From positions 375,983 through 439,982 of the forward strand of contig NW_017264204.1 in NCBI RefSeq assembly GCF_001619985.1: DNA of 64,000 bases, written 5' to 3'. The notes beneath the pieces are model-generated. The model made no database searches, was not told the DNA's origin, and saw only the letters and a program-made list of their open reading frames with translations. Of the stretch, positions 21,478-34,571 are shown piece by piece. Each line of letters opens with the position of its first letter. Within the stretch, counting starts at the first letter, position 1. This DNA comes from Xylona heveae TC161. Lineage: Eukaryota > Ascomycota > Xylonomycetes > Xylonales > Xylonaceae. A program made the position numbers and the translations under genes.

Positions 21478-24400
21478 TTAAACTAAAAACCCATCATCGT
21501 CAAAAGTCGGCGCAGAGTCTTCGTCATCGCTAAGCGCGAGATCTCTTCTTCTAGACGTGAGGAGCTTGCGTTTACCCTGTTTCTTTTTCAACGTGGGGAT
21601 GCGCTTCGGGGCGGGGGACTTGAGATGCATGGTCGGGGCGCCGACGAGACTAGTGCGCTGGAAGGAAGAGGAGGAATCGAGATGATGATCGAGGTCCATT
21701 TCGTCGGTCTCAAAAGGGAGAGAAGTATCGATTTGGGGTGCGTGTTTTTTTGGCGAACGGATTTTCTTGGGAGTGGCGGCGTTGCTGCTCAGACTGAATG
21801 GCTGAGGAATGCCAGATGTTTGAGGAGCACCGCCGGGAGGAGTAACATTTTTCCTGGGGCTCTTTTTGGTTGGGGTCAAGCTCATTTGAACCATATCGTC
21901 GTTCATGCTGTTCTCGATATCGATATCAGAGTCAGGATGTGATATCTTGATGTTGGTCTTGTTGGTATTGCTGCCAGCGTTGAGATCACGAGGCGCAGAC
22001 TCGGTCAACGGCGAGGAGAATAATGGTGACGAAGGGACCGGGAGCGCAGAAGTCAAGTGTTTATTTTTGGGTTTGGGTTTGCGCGTTGGTGATTGACTGC
22101 CAAGTTTTCGCTCCGCTGCATCTAGCTTTCTTCGCAGAATGGCATTTTCTGCTTCGAGTTCATTGACGAGATCTTCAGCTGATGGGGAGGGATCTTCATG
22201 GACTGTGGGAAGAAACTTTATCAGCATGGAAACATTTGCTGGATACTATAAAAGCGATGCTTACTTTTAATGGACTGTGTCACGAGTTCAATCTTCTTAT
22301 CCATGTGCTCATCACAACGATCGGCCTACTTTGGAGTCAGCGTCATCCGTTTCATATGCGCGGAGAGGTTAGAAAAAAGAGGCATTATGACAGGGAAAGG
22401 GAAAGATAATACCTCTTCTTCCCAAGCTCGTTTCCATTTTCTTTGCTCTTCTTCAAACTTCAGATCCATTTCCAACGAACACGCTTCACGAACGTCCTGC
22501 TCAATTTGAAGACATTTTTCTTCCGCGGCTTCCCATGCAATCTCGGCTTGTTGACGACGGAGCATTTCATTAGAGAGTTCGGTTTTCAAATTTTCGACAT
22601 CTGTTTTCAGCTTCTCAATCTCTTGCATTGCAATCTCAAGTTCCTCCATGGATACAGAAGGCGTGTCCCGACCATTGCTCAGCTGATTTCTTTTATGGCA
22701 TCCTGCTAGAATGGTGTTGGATATTGAAGGAATTCGGGGAACAGTGACCTCTCGAGCCAACGCAGAGTAGCGCAGAATTTGCGAAGTTGCATTAAAATCG
22801 CCGACAGGATCAGCTGTCACCATCATGATAGCTTTCTGAGCATTCCGACGAGGCATAACGGGATGATGAGAAGTAGAGGGCGTTGATGGAAACGAATTCG
22901 AGAAGAGGAGTTCCGTAAGCTTGCACTGCCTAAATGGTACCACGGCATTCTGCAAATCGTCAACACGCGATGGAAGAAGAACAAGCATCTTTTTTGAACG
23001 CACCTTGCCACCCTCCTGTGCACCACTTTGCATCTGTAGGCACTGGCCAAGATACATTAGGCTTTCATTGATTTTTCCTGCCTCGGCAAGCGTTGAACCT
23101 GATGTCTTTGCGTTCCTTGCTCTTTCAGATCCTGAATTTTGCAAAAGCATAAGTCACTTCGAGCTCATAAAAGACCTGCATGATCGTCACTTACCTGCCA
23201 GGTCCACCAGTGTTAGCGTGGCTCCTGTCCATGGCTCACTCGACCCCTTGACTCTCTTTTTCACCTCGAGACAGAAGAATCCATGGCTTCTTGAGCTCAC
23301 TGAGTTGCTGTTCGTTCCGGACACCTTTCGTTCACAAAGTCCAGTCTCCAAAACCATCAGCGCCTCATTGATATCACCGCATATAATCTTCCTGAGCCCT
23401 GTAACAACCTTGCGATCAGGGGACAATTCAGTCGGCTTAAACATCAACGGACGACGTCGCAAATCTTTCTGAGATGCTAGCCTCGTAATTGGCGCAGCCG
23501 AAGGATGGTCGCCAAGTAAGTCGAAAATTCGATCGTTATAGACCTCGTACATAGAAATAAGAATCGCATACTCGAAATTTGCCTCGGCTTGTAAAGTAAA
23601 ATCGCTCGTTTCCGGGGCTTGAGGGAGAGCTGAAACTCGCAGAGGTATAGTCCGCTTCGACGGGGAACTAGGTACTTGCCCTTCCTTAAAATTCCGAGTT
23701 TTTAGCTTGTTGATGCTACCGGGAGAACACTGTTTGCTGAAGAAATGGAATGGGGGTTTGCATACGCCTTTTCCTCGGGGAGATTTCCCGGTACTTAGTC
23801 CCAGTAAGGGTGGATATAATCCGATAGACGAAGGATGAAGCGGATGATCTGCGGGCCATAGTCTTGGTGTCGGTGCTCTTGGTCCGCCGTAAGCCGGCGT
23901 TCCTGATCTTGAAACTCCAAAGGAAGGTGTTCCCGCTCTCGAACTTCCTCCGTCAAATTGTCCTTCTCCCAGGCCAGGTTCGAAGAAAAGTTCCGCAGAC
24001 GCAACATGGCTCTCGGCCGGATCAGACTCGGCGATAGAAAGAAAGTCGGTTGTGTTCTCTATAGCACGAACAATGTTTCCATCAAGAGATCGAAAAATGG
24101 TATCTAACGTGAGCTGTGTGAGGCCTCTTTGTTCCTTTGAACCCAATAATGTATAACTCTATCTGCTTCAGTTCTCCGACCTTCATGTCTAAATACGAAA
24201 AGGAGTCAAACCTTTCCAGAGCCCGTAACCCCCAGTGTAGCAAACAGTCCATCTCTACCTGTCCCTGTTTCCTTGCCCAACAGGCCGTCTATCAGAGAAA
24301 TCAAGCCCGTTCCTTCCAATAGGTCCAGCTGAGTTGCATCTTCCTCAAAGACTCTAGTAAATCCGAACTTTTCTACAGCCTTCTTCCGCGACTCGACCGG

Positions 24401-24598
24401 GGGCGTAATGGTGATATGCGTAGGAAAAGACTTTTCGCTCAGACATCCCTCATCTTCCACAATAATGAACTTTCCCGATTTGGCGGATCCCGAGTCCGCG
24501 GCTGTCAGAGCCGTGGAGTGCGGCGCGCCTGGAGGAGGACGCAGGCGCAGGTAAACCTGGAAAAGTGACGTCGAAGAGGGCCTTGCGGGTGGCTCCAT
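21478..24598 (-). CDS. Kinesin-6-like motor protein
   Basis: Microtubule motor most like kinesin-6 (MKLP1/KIF20 group; Klp9 in fission yeast), which acts in the spindle midzone. Exons on the minus strand: 24598-24212, 24158-23195, 23131-22413, 22325-22265, 22202-21478; 2856 nt, 951 residues. The P-loop GVTGSGKS is joined across the first intron, followed by YTLLG. Switch I reads SVSSRSH, and switch II DLAGSE is split by intron 23132-23194. Kinesin-6 signs are the GVTGSGK P-loop context, a long loop of well over 100 residues between the P-loop half and YEVYNDRIFDLL, and EAGKINESLMYLGQCL. A coiled coil follows (residues about 600-690), then a basic Ser/Pro-rich tail ending in an acidic patch. 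The family-level call is firm, the subfamily likely. Confidence 0.85.
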
Positions 24599-25174
24599 GA
24601 TTCTCCGATACTGAAATCAGAGCTTGAGATGATGGGTCCTTGCGAGGATGCTGAGTTCACTCAATCATGCCGGCAACATGACGATTCCACCTCAGCTTGG
24701 TGTTTGAATGCGGGGTTGCTGGGGCAACGAGACGTTCTCGCCTAAGTCATGCCTGCCGTCCCTCGGTGTAATCCTACCAGGCTTCCAACGGCACTCCATA
24801 AATGAGGAGAAATGATCAAACAAATAACTACTACGAAAGACTTCTCAGAGGTTCATTATTTGTTCGATTCTGAATAAGTTCGTGATTCTTCGAAAATTTT
24901 GGCGGATAGTTCCATAATTTCTTCGATCAAAAATACATGGCGCAGACTGATTATCAGTCACACTCTACTCCGATAAATGACAAAACAAGGCCACCGAACA
25001 CCAAGGTTACAGCTTTTGGAATATCAAACGCATGAAAAATTGTTTAGTTCAAACCCTTGCCCTCTTGTCCTTTATTTCCCCTTTTCCCCATCTAATGCTC
25101 GGATTTGCCATTTTCCCGAATCCAACGCCTGAAATGCAATCAAAAGAGTAGGAGCCGCCAATGACATCCAAATC
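24599..25174 (-). other. Intergenic, kinesin promoter and hir3 3' flank
   Basis: About 575 bases holding the upstream region of the minus-strand kinesin gene and the 3' flank of hir3. No RNA gene or exon recognised. Confidence 0.5.
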
Positions 25175-28100
25175 CTATTCGCCGGTGGTCATTTCATCTT
25201 GTCCAGTTTCATCGTCGCCTTCTTCTTCGCCCAGCTCGTCAACTCTGTTTCCACTTCGTGTGCCGAGGTTCGGGAACATGGGCTCGGCAATTTTGTCTTC
25301 CTCCACGTCGCTAAGCTCACTCTCATCGTCTGCGCTGTCATGAACACTCCCAGGTACGCTGCTGACAGCACCTTGAGCATTATCATCCTTGGAAAGGTCT
25401 TCTTTGTCTTCTTCCACCTCTGGCACCGTCTGTTGAGGAGCCGATGTGGCAGATTTAGATGTCCTAGCTGCAGTAGAAAATGCCGCCGCAACAGCTGCAT
25501 CCGCTTTTCTTTGAATCTCTCTTCTACCTACACCTTTAACACGTGGCTTGGGCCCGGTCTCTTGTTGCGCCGCTGTTGATCTCGCCTGCTCTGAGGATTC
25601 GTCTGCACTCATGAGGAGGTTGTTCAAACTCATCATATCCTTTCTTTCAGAGTCCTGACTGCCGTTGGTCGTCGGTGGTGCCAACTGAGGCATCACGGTT
25701 CCATATAAGACGGCATAAGTATCTGCAACGAGATCGTCAAAGACTACTGGTTTCATCATGCCGCTGTTCAGCTTTTTCAGCTCCATTGCATCGCGTAAGG
25801 TGTTGAGAGTTGAGTTATGGTAGTTTGATTTGCACCACGTCTCTAATCGGGCAGCAGCAGTTTGAAATTCTTCATGGGTGATATTTTTAAATACTGACTC
25901 CTCGTGGTTTTCTGGAATCTCGCCAAGGCGGCGTAGCAGCTTCAGACGACTTAGCAATTTTTCTCACTAGTTAGCCGAGGAAACTGACCTGCATATAAGA
26001 CGAGCAAACGTCCTGCCATAGCTTTGTATGGTCGATATATTCTGAAGTCCTCTTTCTAAGACGCTTTACAATTGCTTCCAAGCTTGAGCGATCCTCAAGA
26101 TCGACCAGAATCTGAGAGAAGGTTCTGATATATCTTGACGTGTATACGAAATGTCTACCCACTCTTTCATATTCGGGCTTCCAGACTTGAAGCGCCATAG
26201 TTTTAGTGAAAATGTGCTGTGTGAATTCCTCCTTGGCGAGACGAGCTGCACTCTCTTTAGAGGCCACTGCATCATCTAAATTGATCTGGGCAGCCTGTGT
26301 GTTTGATAAGCGATTTGTGCTAGTTTACTCGAGAGCAAAGAACATACCCTTGCAACCATACGGTGATGCCAGTTAGCTTTGTCCGCAGTTCGAAGGACCT
26401 TCAAGATGCGTAAGATAAAAGGAACCCAGTCGGTCTTTTCCGTGAGTGGTGCTGCTTTGGCAGCGTACGGAGTGGCATTGAGGAATTCTTGTCCTTGATC
26501 GGGCTGTCTCTAAGTCAGTGCATCCGCAATATGAAAGATTCGGATTATCTCAAAGAAAAATACCTCAAGCGTTCCTCTAGTAACGAGTTTGTGGACGATT
26601 GAGACAAGCTTATAGTGTGGCTCAAATATAGGATCTTGTCTGCTGTCCTTCCGTTCAGGAACACAGTCGATGGAATGAATGATCGTATCGATGACTTCAT
26701 GCGCATCAATTTGGATCTCTTCTGGAAACTCAAGGTATTCAAACGAATGCATCTTCCAAAGGCATTTCGCCAACATGTAATGATTCCTTGTTGCACAATT
26801 AGTAAAGAGACCGAAGGGCAGACCAAGAGCTTAACAACGTACATCCAATTGTTTGGCTTCTCCACGAGAGCTCGGCGAAATAGGAAACTTGCAAACTTCC
26901 AAGTAGCATATTTAGAGAGTCCACGGAAAGCAGATTCCTTGTACATGCCTTCCAGACCAGTGAAAAACCTGTCTTGCAGGATGGCGAATGCTTCCATATT
27001 GAATGGCGGCCGAGAAGAAGCATACATACGGATACCGAAATCGGTGTACAAGTCAGACAGCTTGCTAGCTGTTTCAAATGACGAGTCAGCATATTTGATT
27101 GCTGTTGCAAGCGCCATTGAATAGCAATGTATAGAACTTCTTTGGAGCATCACAAGTTCACGGCTACTGTTGTTAATCTTCTCCGCAGACCACATGACAT
27201 CTTCGTCAATCTTCAAATCATAGACTTGGGCGAGTCGATACCAAGTTTCCCAATTATTCCTGTTGAACTCGAGATCCTGTTTGAAGAGAAGACGAGCACT
27301 ATCGAGCTCATCCGTAGGCGTCTGAGTGACCCGTTTTACGGAACGGAATCGAGAAAGGGCTAGATGGCCAAGAAGAAAGTACCATCCTTTCTCCGCGACG
27401 CGGGCGTGTTTTGGCGGCACAGGAACCATAGATAGATCACCAATCCCTTTGATAGAGCGGTAAAGCTGCACAGGATTGATTGGCGACTTCAAGTAGGAGC
27501 CCAAAACACGTCGGTTGTGTGAAGTCATCAAATTATGCCTGTCGATGCCAATGACCTGATGCATTTTATCAATGGCGGGCTTGAGCTCCGTTTTCGGCAG
27601 GTCCTTGATTGCAATGTCTCTGACTTGGGACATTACCAGATCCATTATCTGTATCGCGGTATCTCGACTTAAAGGCTCGGGCGAAGTCCCATGTTCCTGC
27701 AGATCTACTGGATTGGGGCACAATTTGAGACCATGTATATCATATATGACCTGACCCAAGTCACCTTCCCATCCGTCTGACTTCGATATTTTCAGCAACT
27801 CATTTTTCATGAAGGTCGGGAAAGCTTTGCGGGCAGTTTCGCAGAGTGATCGGAGACCGAGCGAATAATGCATTGTGCGTAAACAGTCGTATAAATCTTC
27901 TGCTCCGTTCGGAAACAGCTCTTGGGTTTGCGATATCCCCTCCTTTAGCAAACAATATTCAACTATCCATCCTCGTACGTACAATTCTCGGAGTTTGTTC
28001 ATAAGGAGATTAAAGGATTTGATTGAAAGTTGGTGCTGGGTATGAAACGGCTGCGCTACTCCAATTCGTATGAGATCGTCCTGCAAGGTAAAGCTATGGA

Positions 28101-31100
28101 GCAGTCTCAAGAGCTTGGCGATGGCATGCATCGCAGATCGACCATGGGGCAGGATGAAACAGTCAAATGCTGTTGGTTCCTTGTCTAAAAGATCCAGCGT
28201 CTTCGACAAGAGGTCGTCTAATGCGCGAATCCATTTCAACAAGATGAAGAATCGCTCGTCCAGCGAGCTCTCAAGATACGCGGGTTTCTGGAACTCGTTC
28301 ATGATGATAGTTATGCTCTGAAGGTAACAGATTAAAACTTTCGGGGAATAAGAAATCGTCTCGTAAGCCTCCTGCAGTCGACGCCAAAGAAGCAGCCTCA
28401 AGGATGCACTTCCGCGATCTAGGAAATTAGACATTTCTGCCAACAATGAGCCTTGCTCTGGTGACTGTTGGCGTGAAATATTTTCGGGAGACACGTTCTC
28501 ATGGCTCGCAGACCTAGCCACGTCTGCAGAGGCTGGGGCGTGATCATATTCATAATTTCCTGGGTCGAGCACGGGCTCCAGGCTCTCGATGACTGCCACA
28601 GGATCGGTAGTATCGGCGTCAAAAATATGGAAGAAATAGTCCATAGTTGTGAGTCGAGAAATTTCACGATCCGCATCAGCAACGGATATTTCCGGCATCA
28701 ATGCGTTATTCTGAAGCTGAATGGCACACTTATTACCCGCTTCTAGAAGGTGTTTCAAGTCCTCCAAGCAGATGAGTATATGTTCACGGGAAACATCTTC
28801 TGATTGATTTGCACAGAAGGTCGAAGCCCAAAGGAAACGGATGGATAGGTCATCGGTTTCAACAGCTAGTGGTGAATTAGCAGAACGCAAATGCATTGCA
28901 CGACTGGCGATTCCAGCCCATTTGTCCAGTCGATCCTTTTGAAGGATTCGAGTTAATTTATCAACTTCGCTACTTGGATTGGTGATGCTAGCGTAAATGT
29001 CGAGATGCAACTCAAAGAGAGTCTGAACTATTTCGACAGCGGCGTGATCGCTGGCGGTAAACGTATATTTGACGCTGTCGGCAATACTCTGTAGGATACG
29101 ATTCTCCAAGGAAGACAGCTCTTCCAGTACTCGCGACTCAACGTAGTCGTCCAAGCTCACGATAATTTGGACCACCACTTCCTTGAGCGCATCTGGCCAG
29201 ACGGAGCACAGATAAGTAGATTCCGACGTATTTGTTACACCGTTCAAGAGGGTACCGCCATTACTCCTTACGAGGCATTGAAGCCACTCAAATGCGACTT
29301 CCTTGATATGCGACCAAGTTTGGTTGACCTGTCTTGCAAACGCCAGTACGTCATGACCGTCGGAGATTAGAGGTTTAACGGAAGCTTTGCGATTAGAGCC
29401 CTTGGCATGCTCCATAAAAGCTGTCAAACCAGGATTACGAGAACCTCCAGAGATATCGTCTGGATCGTCAGCGTAGACGAATGCATTTCCTTTTGCTTCA
29501 TCCCATCCTTTCAGTAAGGCAAGCAGATCCGCTGCAGTAGTGCGTTCCCAAGAGGGGCGGTCTTCTGTTTGGAGTGCGTCTTTCAGACTCTGCGAGTCTC
29601 CTAGAGACTCTACTTCAAGGCGCCGAAGAAGACTCCCGATCGTTTCAAACATCCAATGGTCAGCGTGTGCCAGTTCATTTAATTGGCTTTCATGCTGTTT
29701 GGCCAATTCGGAGACGTCGGCATCTTCACCAACCGTTCCTTCGGCGACAGACTCGCGAGCTCGCAATCGCTTACTCCTCAGACGCCCACCGTCAGCAGAC
29801 TCGGCCATGCCAGCAGCATCCGACGACCGCTTTCTGACAGGGAGAATATTAGTAGTGGGGTTGCTCAAGGTTTGCTGACCGGATGCTTCTTTTGTCTCTG
29901 CCTCGGGGCTCGCCTGCTGTGAAGGAGATTTGGTGATCTTTTCATCCATGGTAGGATCATCCTTCATCGATGACATGTGCTGAGCGGACTTGGATCGTGT
30001 CCTTTCCCTCTCATGGACTTCGTCTGCCGCCGCGATTTCTTTCTGCAGTTGAGCGGCGACTCCATCTGTATCATCTTCACGGGTACTTTCGTTTTCGATT
30101 GGCTCTTCGGCACCAGGAATACTAAATTTAATTCCTGCACCTGGGCCTGGCTCTAGGATGCCATGCTGCTCTGCAGCAAGGTGTTGAAGAATGGCTTTTC
30201 CGACAGCTGCCCACGTCGCCAACATAGGCTTCAAAGTGTAGAGCTTGGGGGCACGGCCAAGGGGGCTGGAGTCGAAGTGGTCTTTCATGTAGTCTTCTGA
30301 TCCAGAAGGAAGGTAAGGATACGGATCCATATACTTTCTGAGTGTTGTAATTATACGTTTGGCGTCCAATTCCACAATAGGGGAGAGCTTGAACGACAAG
30401 GTATCAAAAATATTCCGCAACAGCTACAGAGGGATGATTTTAGTACGCTGGAGCTCTGACCACAATGTGTAGCCAAGACTTACCTCCTTGAGCTGCTCAC
30501 CAGCGAATCCTTCCTCTGGATGCACTGGCATCTTTGCATCCTCGAAGTCCCCGTCATCACCTTCCAAAACGGTCTCCAAGCAATACCGTTCAATGCGACG
30601 GCTACCCAGTACGTCTCCAACGCGTGCCGTACGACGCCATAGCTCAATGTCGCTGTCATCTCTCTCCAGGGCCTCTGCAAAATATTCAAGTGTCTTCAAA
30701 GCTGAAGTCGAGATATCGCCTCTCAGTTTTTCCGCTTCTGGTCCTGATTCGCCGCCTTGTGCCTTTGCATTCGCAATATGATATTTCAGATAATCGAGCA
30801 CAAACTGGCCATGGTTTTTAAACGATAAGAACAGAATGTGCGGTAACGTGCTAGGAGCAGCCCCGTCTTCAAGGTGTGGAAGCGCAAGCGGCGCGGACTC
30901 CACAACACGAGAATCAGCTTCTTCCCCGACCAAGGTACCGTGGAGCTCATGTCGCTGAGCTTCGGAGAGAGATTCGGGATATTTGAAGATTTCTGAACGA
31001 AAAAGAGCGAGATAGGCTTCTGATGCTTCAGGGAAATACTCTGGTCCTTGGGAATGAAGCTTGAGGGCGGTTTGATAAAGCTTTAAAGCTTCCTCGACCT

Positions 31101-31291
31101 AGGAGAATGGTTTTTAGTCCTTGTATGAATTTGCGGCGGAAAAACCACCAAACCACTAACCTGTATTTCTTTGGTGTCATCAATTTCAATATCACTATCA
31201 TCGTCAGGTTCGATATTCAATGCCGCGAAGGAAGACTAGGTTCAAGAATTAGACGCTGTTCAGCACTGTAGATGTATGAGATGCATGCCAT
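25175..31291 (-). CDS. hir3: HIR3/CABIN1-type histone chaperone subunit
   Basis: Large TPR-rich scaffold of the HIR complex, which deposits H3-H4 independently of replication and represses histone genes. Exons on the minus strand: 31291-31289, 31235-31161, 31098-30484, 30423-26843, 26786-26564, 26503-26348, 26294-25989, 25939-25175; 5724 nt, 1907 residues, a usual length for filamentous fungi. Family landmarks are the N-terminal FAALNIEPDD, TKEIQVEEALKLYQTALKLHSQGPE, LLRNIFDTLSFKLSPI, LKTLEYFAEALERD, RSVKRVTQTPTDELD and the C-terminal LLRRLGEIP block. The last intron ends at AAG (25940), which gives YMQ/LLRRLG in frame. The tail is acidic and low-complexity. The first exon is only an ATG followed by a GC-AG intron (31236-31288); this is inferred because no GT donor fits. 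The rest is well supported. Confidence 0.88.
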
Positions 31292-32048
31292 TCTCCCGTT
31301 TCAAAGCGGTCAGGGATGCCTTCGTATCTATAGATGGCGCTTCTGCCCTTATTGTTGACCTCAGCTGAAGCTCTTCCTGCATTCAAGACGAGCCATGCCT
31401 TTGTCGGCTGCCGCAAGTGTAGAGAATAATGGCGGGACCGTATTAAAGTTGAACTATCTCGGCAATGATCCTCTACAGCGTTGACGTGCAGCGCGACGTG
31501 AACCCACCTTACTCTCGCTCGCTAAGCTATTGGTGAGGGAGACCTGGAGTATTAGTCTTGCCGCCTAAATTAGCGGGGCGTCTAGGGAAACTGCCAGATA
31601 GTCCCTTGCTGTTTCTTCTCCGAGACCTCGCTAGAGCTCCAGTGCAGTCAAATACGCTTGCGGCGAGGTAGGACTACCGTAAGGCACGCGTGTCCTTAGA
31701 TTCTTCAGCGACCAATATGGAGTATTAAGGACCGGGCGACGCTAGTAATGACACCAGCAGCGGACAACAACGAATGGTTATCCCCAGTCCGCCTACCAAC
31801 TCCAGGCATGATTCGCGTCCTGCCTTCCAAGGGTATTATTGCGGTGAACAGCAAGCTACACTATCTTCAACTATTATGCTTTAAAACAATTCAAACCAGT
31901 CTCAACATACGGGTGGCAGCCAGTGCTTCAAGACTTCTGCATACTGTACTTCATTTGGAAATCCCTCTGATTATATTCAACATCATTTTAGACGACATCA
32001 TCTTCGGTCGAGCCTCAATACACCTGGCCTAAAAGCATTTCATCCGTG
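31292..32048. promoter_or_regulatory. Divergent promoter region hir3 / BCH1-like
   Basis: Roughly 750 bases separate the start codons of two genes running apart, so both promoters must lie here. Short reading frames cross it, but none has family features or splice logic. I could not assign specific transcription factor sites. Confidence 0.6.
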
Positions 32049-34571
32049 ATGGTTGTTCCGGCAATTCCAGAGTATGTCGTCGCCCAGAATAATCTGAAGC
32101 TCGAGGAAATCGCAGCAAAGCTTGAGTAACTTCTCGATGGCACTTTCTTGGGCTACTTGGGCTTGCTCTGCTCACTCCTTCTGCTGCGAATGGTTCTGAT
32201 CAACGCTAATTGCCGCTACTTCCAGGGTTGTCGAGGAAGACATTCAATCCTCCATTGATGCTCGAACGGATGCCTTGCAAACACTTCGTGAATTAGGTCC
32301 GCCAGACCTAGTTCATCTTGTCAAACAGTCAACCAAGTCACATGGAAACAAAGTATGTAAGGTGTCGCAAACGCACCTTTTGCAATCGCGCTTGATCGCC
32401 CTTTGATTGCATTTTCGCCTTGAAACGACAGTATAAATACATTTCCGTACGCTGACATTCATAATTTAGATCGGAGTCTATCATCATGTCACCGGCATCG
32501 ATGCTTCTTCATCGGCAAGCTTAGCCGCCTACGTCAATACGCTTACTTACAATCCCAACGAGAAGAATTACAAAGTGATCTCTGGTACTTATTGGTAAAT
32601 AAGGCTACATTGAATCCTATTCTGTTTACGCCGGCTAATGCCTAGTAGCTGCTATAACGCCTTCTCGCGGGTAGACATGAGAGTCCAGGTGACCATACCG
32701 GGAACAGTTGAAAGCTATTGCATCGATGAGAAGGGCGACAAACGCGTGGCAACAGATAGCTTGTGGCTTGAAACCTATCTTTGTGGTGTGTTAAGAGCAT
32801 ACTCCTATGCCGACGATGGAACTGGAGATATAATTAGGAGAATCATTGGGTTGCGAAGATTTAATCCGATTACAAGTACGGAATCTGAGCATAGATTCCT
32901 CGATGCGGCCGAGCGACTCTTCTTCAAAGGTATTGTAATTCAAGAAGGTGGCGCAAGGAGTAAGAGATTACTAACCTCTGGCAGGCTGGCAATTGGGATC
33001 TGACCCTGAAATACAAGTACCGAATATGGTGTCGAACCACCTGACAGCTGGCCTATTGAACTACATTCGCACTACTGGCCGGTTTGCGTCCGGCATCAAC
33101 CTCTTTGAGAAACTTCGGACTCGTGACATTGAGGTTTCGTCGCTTCTGGCAAGAGTCCTCATTGCCGCCGATGAGGAGGTTCGTGCAGTAGCACTTCTGT
33201 ATGAAGCGGTTCAGGAAATTCCCATGGATTATTCATTACTGGACTGTCAGGCCGAGTTCCTAATGAAGAAAGGCAGAGCCGATCTTGCACTTGAATGCGC
33301 GAAACGGAGTGTCATTTCTGCACCGAGTGAATTTGGAACCTGGGCCCGCTTAGCAGAAGTCTACATAAGCCTGGAGCAATGGGATCTTGCGCTCTTGACA
33401 CTTAATTCGTGTCCAATGTTTACTTACCAAGACAAAGATGCCCCTCGGCTTCCTGAACCATCCCGTATAATCCTGCCAGTCCTTCCGGAGAGCATGCTGG
33501 ACGAACTTGATGATTCGCCAGCTGAGAATGAGACGGAACTTGTCCACCCAAGCCTCCGCAAACTGCATGCCGCCAATTATAAAGGGACTTTTCTCAAAGC
33601 ATACAGTCTATTAACCGAAATAACAGCAAAGATTGGCTGGGATCAGCTCTTGAAGATTCGAAGTACCGTCTTTGTGATGGAAGAGGAATACAGAAGCGAA
33701 AAACAAACGCATTCTAGAAGCGCGAGCAATACCGCTCTGAGGGGCACTCCAAGCCCCAAAGAGAACGAGGAACTGCAAAATGGGGCGACCAACGGCGCGG
33801 AAGCTCCAAATGGTGTGCCTGAATCAGGCGGCAACCACGAAGAATCTCCAGAAAGGCCAGAGCATACCGTCACGTCAGAGGAAGTCAAGGCGGGCACTGA
33901 AGATGTGAGTAAATTAAATTTTTGATGCAATGGAGGCCATGGACACTGACTGCGTACAGCCTGATCCGTCGCATTCGAAATATACACAGTTTCACCATAA
34001 GAGACTTTGCGAGCGGTGGCTAGACAATCTTTTCATGGTTCTCTATGAGGATCTTCGTGTGTATACGATTTGGCGCACAGAGATGACCCAGTCTCGGCAG
34101 CAGCAGCTTCAGTACAAAAAGTCAGGAGAAGAGTGGGAAATACTTGGAGAACTTGCCGAACGGTTGCACCACTTTGACGAGGCGATTGAAGCGTATCAAG
34201 CTTGCTTGAGTATCCGCTTCAGTCCCAAGGCAATGAAAGCAGTCTTGACCATGTACGAGAAGCAGGGTGATGGCAGACTGATGCTCCAAGCGTTGATTCG
34301 CCTGGTAGCATGGCAGTACCGGTGGTATGCAGAGGTATGGCGCATTCACTTCCATATTCCCCACCATGTCCTTGGCACCCGGCTAACTTCTGATAACTAA
34401 TAGTTTTCTCCATTGCTTCTCTACACTATCCGCAAGCTTATCGAAGATGAAGGTGCAGTCAAGGTTAGAAGCATTGTCCAAGCCACTAACCTGCCGCAAT
34501 CCGTCCTTGACCTCACCCATCATTACGCAGCGCTTTGTGCAGCGTTCCGAAGTACCGGCAGCGATGGCTGA
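32049..34571 (+). CDS. ChAPs exomer cargo adaptor, BCH1/BUD7 type
   Basis: Member of the Chs5p-Arf1p-binding protein family, which with Chs5 forms exomer at the trans-Golgi and carries cargo such as chitin synthase to the surface. Exons: 32049-32071, 32226-32352, 32470-32594, 32646-32929, 32985-33904, 33960-34334, 34404-34571; 2022 nt, 673 residues. Diagnostic stretches are ELGPPDLVHLVKQSTKSHG, GVYHHVTGIDASSSASLAAY, SCYNAFSRVDMRVQ, LETYLCGVLRAYSYADD and TPR-like repeats (LLYEAVQEIPMDYSLLDCQAEF). A hydrophilic, poorly conserved insert follows (about 33680-33960). The start ATG at 32049 is joined by a 154-nt intron and gives MVVPAIPE/VVEEDIQ. The acceptor of intron 3 is a tandem TAGTAG (32641-32648), so one residue may be optional. 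Confidence 0.9.

Noticed and set aside
21179-21481. Open frames on both strands across the AAAG/AAAAG repeat
   Set aside because: They are translations of the microsatellite (Lys/Arg- or Phe/Leu/Ser-only peptides), not genes.
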